Assembly: GCA_027310925.1 (NCBI GenBank) | Contig: DAICZX010000017.1 | Location: forward strand, 1-8,493 | Source of the DNA: Candidatus Parcubacteria bacterium | GTDB lineage: Bacteria > Patescibacteriota > Minisyncoccia > Phycocordibacterales > Phycocordibacteraceae | Length of the DNA: 8,493 bases | Direction: 5' to 3' | Part shown: positions 5,542-8,493 of the stretch, one piece after another | How the letters are laid out: each line of letters starts with the position of its first letter | Position numbering within the stretch: the first letter of the stretch is position 1 | Translations under genes and position numbers: made by a program | The notes under the pieces: model-generated | The model's input: the letters and a program-made list of their open reading frames with translations, nothing else | Told to the model about the DNA's origin: nothing | Database searches by the model: none

Positions 5542-6368
5542 CAGACATTTTGGGCAACATAGGTGTCGTCGAACAAGAATCCTTCTAGGTCTTCGTTCGC
5601 GCTTTGATGGACTCGCCTTACGACCTCGGCTATCTTTTGGTCTACGGCGTCCGCGTTGAAATTCTCAAAATCTTTTTTGTAGAGTTCGTGGACGGCCTCT
5701 TTGACGAAGATATCAACGTACCGCTCGAAGAGAAAATTTCTCCACTGGATAGAGTTGAAAGTAAATTTGTCGTAAATCGTGGAAGCCATCGGACTGGAGG
5801 TGTTTATCCAGTAGATATTAGCGCCCACGTCTTGCGGTCGCTGGTATACGACGGGGTCTCTTTCGCCGAGAGTCAAACTCCCGCCCGGGGCGATTCCCAG
5901 CGGGTCGGGATTGTGCCCCGATAGAAGAACTTGTGGGAACGACCTGCCTGATTTCTTATCTTTTTGCTCGACGACTTTTACCGAGGTCGTGGCGGAAAGT
6001 TTTCCAGCTGTCGCTTTTATGGTCGCTTCCGCGCCGACTTCCGCGCCGATTACCATAACATCCAGAAAGGCGACGTCTTGCCCGTCGGGAGTCGTTTTAA
6101 TGAAATCCGATTTGATATAAAGCTTATCGCTTTCCAAGCTAACGCCCTTGGAGTCGGAGGCGATAAAAACGGTCGCGCCTATAGGAAGCGATTGAGGGAC
6201 GTTTACTTTGAGAGTCAATCGCTCTGGGGCGTTAACCTCTATTTCCGCTCTGGGATATTTGAAGTCGAATCCGTTGGGCGGTGCGGTTACAACCGTCCCG
6301 CTTTTCCCACCACCGCCGTCTCCGCCGCCGCTCCCACCACCGAAAAGGTCGGAGAATATTTTATTCAT
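5541..6368 (-). CDS. C-terminal half of the GHKL ATPase, separated by an in-frame TAG
   Basis: Drawn from ATG 6368 (275 aa), but the frame is open back to the TAG at 6441-6443 that ends the ATPase, adding 24 codons that read as a helical linker (FNDVFNEWKNKH precedes the Met). Order: short helix, Gly-rich hinge (10-24), an all-beta segment (about 35-135) resembling an Ig-like sandwich, then LSGHNPDPLG, then a mostly helical C-terminal region with IYWINTSSP and QWRNFLFERYVDIFVKEAVHELY. From memory, this tail resembles the C-termini of GHKL ATP-binding proteins of restriction loci; that is inference. No SD precedes ATG 6368. It is either a re-initiated separate subunit, a readthrough product, or the downstream half of a gene broken by one nonsense change. 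No further damage is seen. Confidence 0.7.
   Translation of the reverse strand: MNKIFSDLFGGGSGGGDGGGGKSGTVVTAPPNGFDFKYPRAEIEVNAPERLTLKVNVPQSLPIGATVFIASDSKGVSLESDKLYIKSDFIKTTPDGQDVAFLDVMVIGAEVGAEATIKATAGKLSATTSVKVVEQKDKKSGRSFPQVLLSGHNPDPLGIAPGGSLTLGERDPVVYQRPQDVGANIYWINTSSPMASTIYDKFTFNSIQWRNFLFERYVDIFVKEAVHELYKKDFENFNADAVDQKIAEVVRRVHQSANEDLEGFLFDDTYVAQNV
6306..6341 (-). repeat. GGN-rich low-complexity tract coding a glycine hinge
   Basis: Twelve consecutive codons (residues 10-21 of the frame starting at 6368) encode Gly, with one Ser and one Asp. The tract separates the helical segment from the beta-sandwich, so it is likely a flexible domain linker. GC-rich simple repeats like this can vary in length between strains. 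Confidence 0.7.
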
Positions 6369-6440
6369 ATGCTTGTTTTTCCACTCATTAAAGACATCGT
6401 TGAACTTCGAGGTTATGTCCTTTTGGCTGGCTTTTTGTTT

Positions 6441-6443
6441 CTA
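6441..6443 (-). other. In-frame amber codon splitting the ATPase frame
   Basis: TAG here is the only stop between ATG 7637 and the TGA at 5541-5543 (7637 and 6368 differ by 1269 nt, which is 423 codons). The flanking codons LER-TAG-KQKASQK read as continuous charged helix on both sides. One base change from AAG, CAG or GAG would give it. hpf ends in TAG, so amber is normally a stop here. Options are nonsense mutation, sequencing error, or programmed readthrough. Confidence 0.75.
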
Positions 6444-7637
6444 CCGCTCCAGAGCGGCTATCTCGGCCGCGAGCGCGTCCACCTCTTCGGCAATCCATTC
6501 GAGCAGAGCCTTGGTTTTGTCGTTTTCAGCAACAAGCTTGGTTCTATCGTTCGAGACGCAATCGTCCTCGGGGTCTTCCAAGATAGACGCTTCTCCTTCG
6601 TGAGCCGGGCCGAATTCTCCATAGATAAATGCCGCGTGAGGAAAGCCCTTTACTCCGATTTCAGAAAGTTGGTAAGAACCTATGACTCCGATTTCGCCCA
6701 AGATGTCGATTCTGTTCATCTCGCCCAAATTGCTACCTCTCGACAACGCTTCGGACGAGGTGCGGAGAGTCAATTTGCCCGGAGGGTATTTCCCGTTCGC
6801 CATCGGAACAACGACCTTCTCTTTATTGGATAGGATTGTGAGTTTCTCGGGAATATAGACGACTCGCGGCTTCTTGAAATTATCATTATCCAGAGGTTCG
6901 AGTTCGTCCGGTTTGAGAAGGCCGTACAACGAATGGTCATTGTAGACCACGGACACGTTCGCCCTTTCGAGAATCCTTCTCGCTTGGGGATGATTCTTAA
7001 ACTTTTCTATGTCCCTCGCTATCTTGAATTTATTTCCGACTCCTTTGGGAGCTATTCCTTGCACCGCAGTAAACCCGGTTTTTCCTTCCAAGATTTTTTT
7101 CTTGATGTCGGCGGGAATCGGCAAAGAATCGATTTCGGCGAACTCCAACGCTTCCTTCGGACTCATTTTCTTGTCTTGAAACCCTTTCGCAAACCCGTAT
7201 TTTTTATTCTCGCTGAAACCGAAGATGTTCATCACCCCGTTCTTGTATGTAATGAAGCGCGACTCGCCGAACATTTGGCGCATATAGAACTTGCCGCCGT
7301 TTCCGTGGCCGCCGTACACCTTCAATCCTTTTTTGCCGCGTTTTGCGGCCTCTGGGTCGAACCATATTTTCAACGCCTTCTCGATGTCCACCTTGGTCAT
7401 TCCCATAAAATCTATACACTCGGCCATCGGATGAGTCAGGCCTTGGTCGGTAAACCGGAAAATGACATGCTGGTCTTCCTGCTTTATGTCGTTTCGACGA
7501 TAAGCGTCAACCGAGTTTTTCAACCACTCGGCCATACCTTTTGCGTGGTCGAATTTGAAATCGTTGCCGATTAAGTCCAGCGCGTTATCGTGGATTTCGT
7601 TCGGAATTTCGTCGATTGTGATAATGCGTTTCGCCAT
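6441..7637 (-). CDS. GHKL (HSP90/MutL/MORC-like) ATPase domain protein, ends at in-frame TAG
   Basis: A 398-aa protein with the Bergerat ATP-binding fold. The N-box is EWLKNSVDA (E37, N41, D44), where E is the expected general base and N binds magnesium. The G1 box is D76-x-x-G79-M80, and the glycine-rich lid is GGHGNGGK (109-116). These are the ATPase elements shared by Hsp90, MutL, MORC and histidine kinases; there is no dimerisation/phosphoacceptor helix or sensor domain, so it is not a sensor kinase. Its neighbours (m5C methyltransferase, Vsr nuclease) match known restriction-modification loci with MutL/MORC-like ATPases. Its ATG is one base after the TGA of the winged-helix gene. The frame stops at TAG 6441-6443 but continues open for 299 more codons, so the intact protein was probably about 698 aa. 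Confidence 0.85.
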   Translation of the reverse strand: MAKRIITIDEIPNEIHDNALDLIGNDFKFDHAKGMAEWLKNSVDAYRRNDIKQEDQHVIFRFTDQGLTHPMAECIDFMGMTKVDIEKALKIWFDPEAAKRGKKGLKVYGGHGNGGKFYMRQMFGESRFITYKNGVMNIFGFSENKKYGFAKGFQDKKMSPKEALEFAEIDSLPIPADIKKKILEGKTGFTAVQGIAPKGVGNKFKIARDIEKFKNHPQARRILERANVSVVYNDHSLYGLLKPDELEPLDNDNFKKPRVVYIPEKLTILSNKEKVVVPMANGKYPPGKLTLRTSSEALSRGSNLGEMNRIDILGEIGVIGSYQLSEIGVKGFPHAAFIYGEFGPAHEGEASILEDPEDDCVSNDRTKLVAENDKTKALLEWIAEEVDALAAEIAALER

Positions 7638-7638
7638 A

Positions 7639-8259
7639 TCAGCTATTTTTGAAAAAATCTATTATGTCTTTGTGTTTTGAAACGAGAAATTCGTGATAGG
7701 CGACGAACTTCTTATGCATCGGCTCGTCCGTATGTTTTCTCAACTCATCGCTTACAGCCATCATAGTTTCAAGCCGTCCGAGAAAAGCGTTCTTCGGAGT
7801 CCTGACTGTCGTACCCAAGTAGGTGTAAAAGTCGTTGTCCGAAAGTTTATAGTCCTGCCCGGCAACGAAAATCTCGAATCCTTCCGAAGATTTCACGCGC
7901 GCGAATTCGGTCTCCGCGCTTCTCGACAAGCGACCGCCCGATTTCCCGCCATTCGGGCTTTTTATGCCAGCGAGTTGTTTGGCGAATTCCAAACCCCTGT
8001 CCGTAAGAGAGAATATTTTACTCTCGGCATTTACAAGGCCTTTTTTCTTGAAATCGTAAAGCGGCTTGTGAATCAAGTCGCCGGAATCGGGATACTCGGG
8101 ATAACCCTTTAAATGAAAATCGGTCGGGTACTTTTTAAAAAGTCCCGCCACGATGTCTTCGTATCTGACTCGCACTTTCTCGCCTTTGCCGTACTCGTAA
8201 AGGAAGAGGAGAATTTTATCGCTACGGGACATATCCATAATTTTAGAGTCGGAATTCAT
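7639..8259 (-). CDS. Winged-helix protein of the ATPase operon, function unknown
   Basis: Up to 206 aa. Residues about 12-95 look like a winged helix: helix SDKILLFLYEYG, then YEDIVAGLFKKYP, then HKPLYDFKKKGLVNAES (recognition-helix-like), then the wing IFSLTDRGLEFA. A Gly/Ser/Lys-rich linker (about 98-110) follows. The C-terminal half is mixed, with a strand EGFEIFVAG and long helices (FLGRLETMMAVSDELRKH and KKFVAYHEFLVSKHKDIIDFF). No catalytic motif is recognised. It may bind DNA or act as a partner of the ATPase, whose start codon follows its TGA after one base. The start is uncertain: ATGs at 8259, 8238 and 8232 are in frame; the first overlaps the upstream gene by 17 nt, the others do not. 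Confidence 0.75.
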   Translation of the reverse strand: MNSDSKIMDMSRSDKILLFLYEYGKGEKVRVRYEDIVAGLFKKYPTDFHLKGYPEYPDSGDLIHKPLYDFKKKGLVNAESKIFSLTDRGLEFAKQLAGIKSPNGGKSGGRLSRSAETEFARVKSSEGFEIFVAGQDYKLSDNDFYTYLGTTVRTPKNAFLGRLETMMAVSDELRKHTDEPMHKKFVAYHEFLVSKHKDIIDFFKNS

Positions 8260-8458
8260 CGTGGTTTTTTGAGAAATTAAATTTTGCTTTGGCCACTTTC
8301 AGCATCTTTTCAATCTCGGCGAATATCTTATCTATCTCCCTCTCATCATACTCGTAAAGTTGACGGTTTGAGCAGTTGCTTAAAACCTTCAACCGATGAA
8401 GAACCGCGTTCGTGCGGAGAGTCGCTAACCTCTTGAATCTTGCCTTTTTTACTTCCAT
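8243..8458 (-). CDS. Small helical protein, first gene of the minus-strand operon
   Basis: A 71-aa basic protein not assigned to a named family. It is predicted to be almost wholly helical: a Lys/Arg-rich N-terminus (VKKARFKRLATLRTNAVLHRLKVL), a short turn rich in Asn/Ser/Tyr (SNCSNRQLYEY), then a charged helix (DEREIDKIFAEIEKMLKVAKAKF). The phrase 'NCSNRxxYEY' followed by a helix recalls small conserved proteins that sit beside restriction or ATPase genes, from memory only. Its end overlaps the first possible start of the winged-helix gene by 17 nt, which supports real translation. It may be an adaptor, regulator or antitoxin-like partner; nothing in the sequence decides this. Confidence 0.65.
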   Translation of the reverse strand: MEVKKARFKRLATLRTNAVLHRLKVLSNCSNRQLYEYDEREIDKIFAEIEKMLKVAKAKFNFSKNHDEFRL

Positions 8459-8463
8459 ATCTT

Positions 8464-8472
8464 TGTGGATAT
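8464..8472 (-). promoter_or_regulatory. DnaA-box-like 9-mer upstream of the ATPase operon
   Basis: On the minus strand the site reads ATATCCACA, matching the DnaA box TTATCCACA at 8 of 9 positions. It lies 5 nt before the start of the first operon gene, overlapping a TTTAAT or TAATAT stretch that could be the -10 region. The operon's last gene encodes a DnaA domain IV, so autoregulation is possible. A single 9-mer can match by chance. Confidence 0.3.
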
Positions 8473-8493
8473 TAAATTTGCTTTTGTTTATGT

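Noticed and set aside
6441..6443. Alternative genetic code with TAG as sense
   Set aside because: hpf ends in TAG with a plausible family-length C-terminus, so a genome-wide reassignment is not supported by this window.
5964..6833. 289-aa plus-strand frame opposite the ATPase gene
   Set aside because: It is a shadow of the minus-strand gene, which has GHKL motifs and conserved domain order; the plus frame has low-complexity, domain-free sequence.
6933..7574. 213-aa plus-strand frame opposite the ATPase N-terminal domain
   Set aside because: It lies entirely opposite the motif-bearing ATPase coding sequence and has no recognisable domain.
1..8493. CRISPR array, transposase or insertion sequence, rRNA
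   Set aside because: No spaced direct repeats, no DDE or integrase motifs, and no rRNA-like stretches were seen on either strand.

Overview
The window looks like bacterial chromosome from a small-genome lineage, most likely the Candidate Phyla Radiation (Patescibacteria). Reasons: genes are packed with 1-17 nt overlaps, Shine-Dalgarno motifs are mostly absent, proteins are short versions of their families (Fmt about 279 aa, a short HPF), and the def-fmt and PEBP-grx-DUF167-hpf arrangements are compact. This placement is inference. TGA, TAA and TAG all end genes here, so there is no sign of TGA recoding.

Left part (1-2595), housekeeping. The 3' end of a peptide deformylase gene overlaps fmt on the + strand; together they handle the N-formyl group of initiator methionine. 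Converging on them is a minus-strand operon: a YbhB/YbcL-type PEBP protein, a glutaredoxin-like protein, a DUF167/YggU protein and a ribosome hibernation factor (HPF/RaiA). A tRNA-Asn(GTT) gene starts 54 nt beyond the PEBP gene.

Right part (2596-8493), an accessory DNA-modification/defence island directly downstream of the tRNA. On + lie a Vsr-type T:G mismatch endonuclease and an m5C DNA methyltransferase. Each has a perfect TATAAT exactly 6 nt before its start codon, which predicts leaderless mRNAs. Facing them is a minus-strand operon of a small helical protein, a winged-helix protein, a GHKL (MORC/MutL/Hsp90-like) ATPase and a composite DNA-binding protein. The ATPase reading frame is interrupted by one TAG codon; beyond it the same frame runs on through a helical linker, a Gly hinge, a beta-sandwich and a conserved-looking C-terminal domain. 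The composite protein joins an RpoA-CTD-like helix-hairpin-helix region, a complete DnaA domain IV, a sigma-70 region-4 helix-turn-helix and two zinc ribbons. The two transcription units converge and overlap by 69 nt.

Working model (inference): the methyltransferase marks self DNA, Vsr repairs deaminated 5mC or acts as the nuclease, and the ATPase with its wHTH partners forms an effector or remodelling complex, as in known restriction-modification loci with MutL/MORC-like ATPases. The DnaA/sigma4 hybrid would supply DNA targeting or regulation. The most notable items are that hybrid protein, the amber-split ATPase and the matched leaderless promoters.
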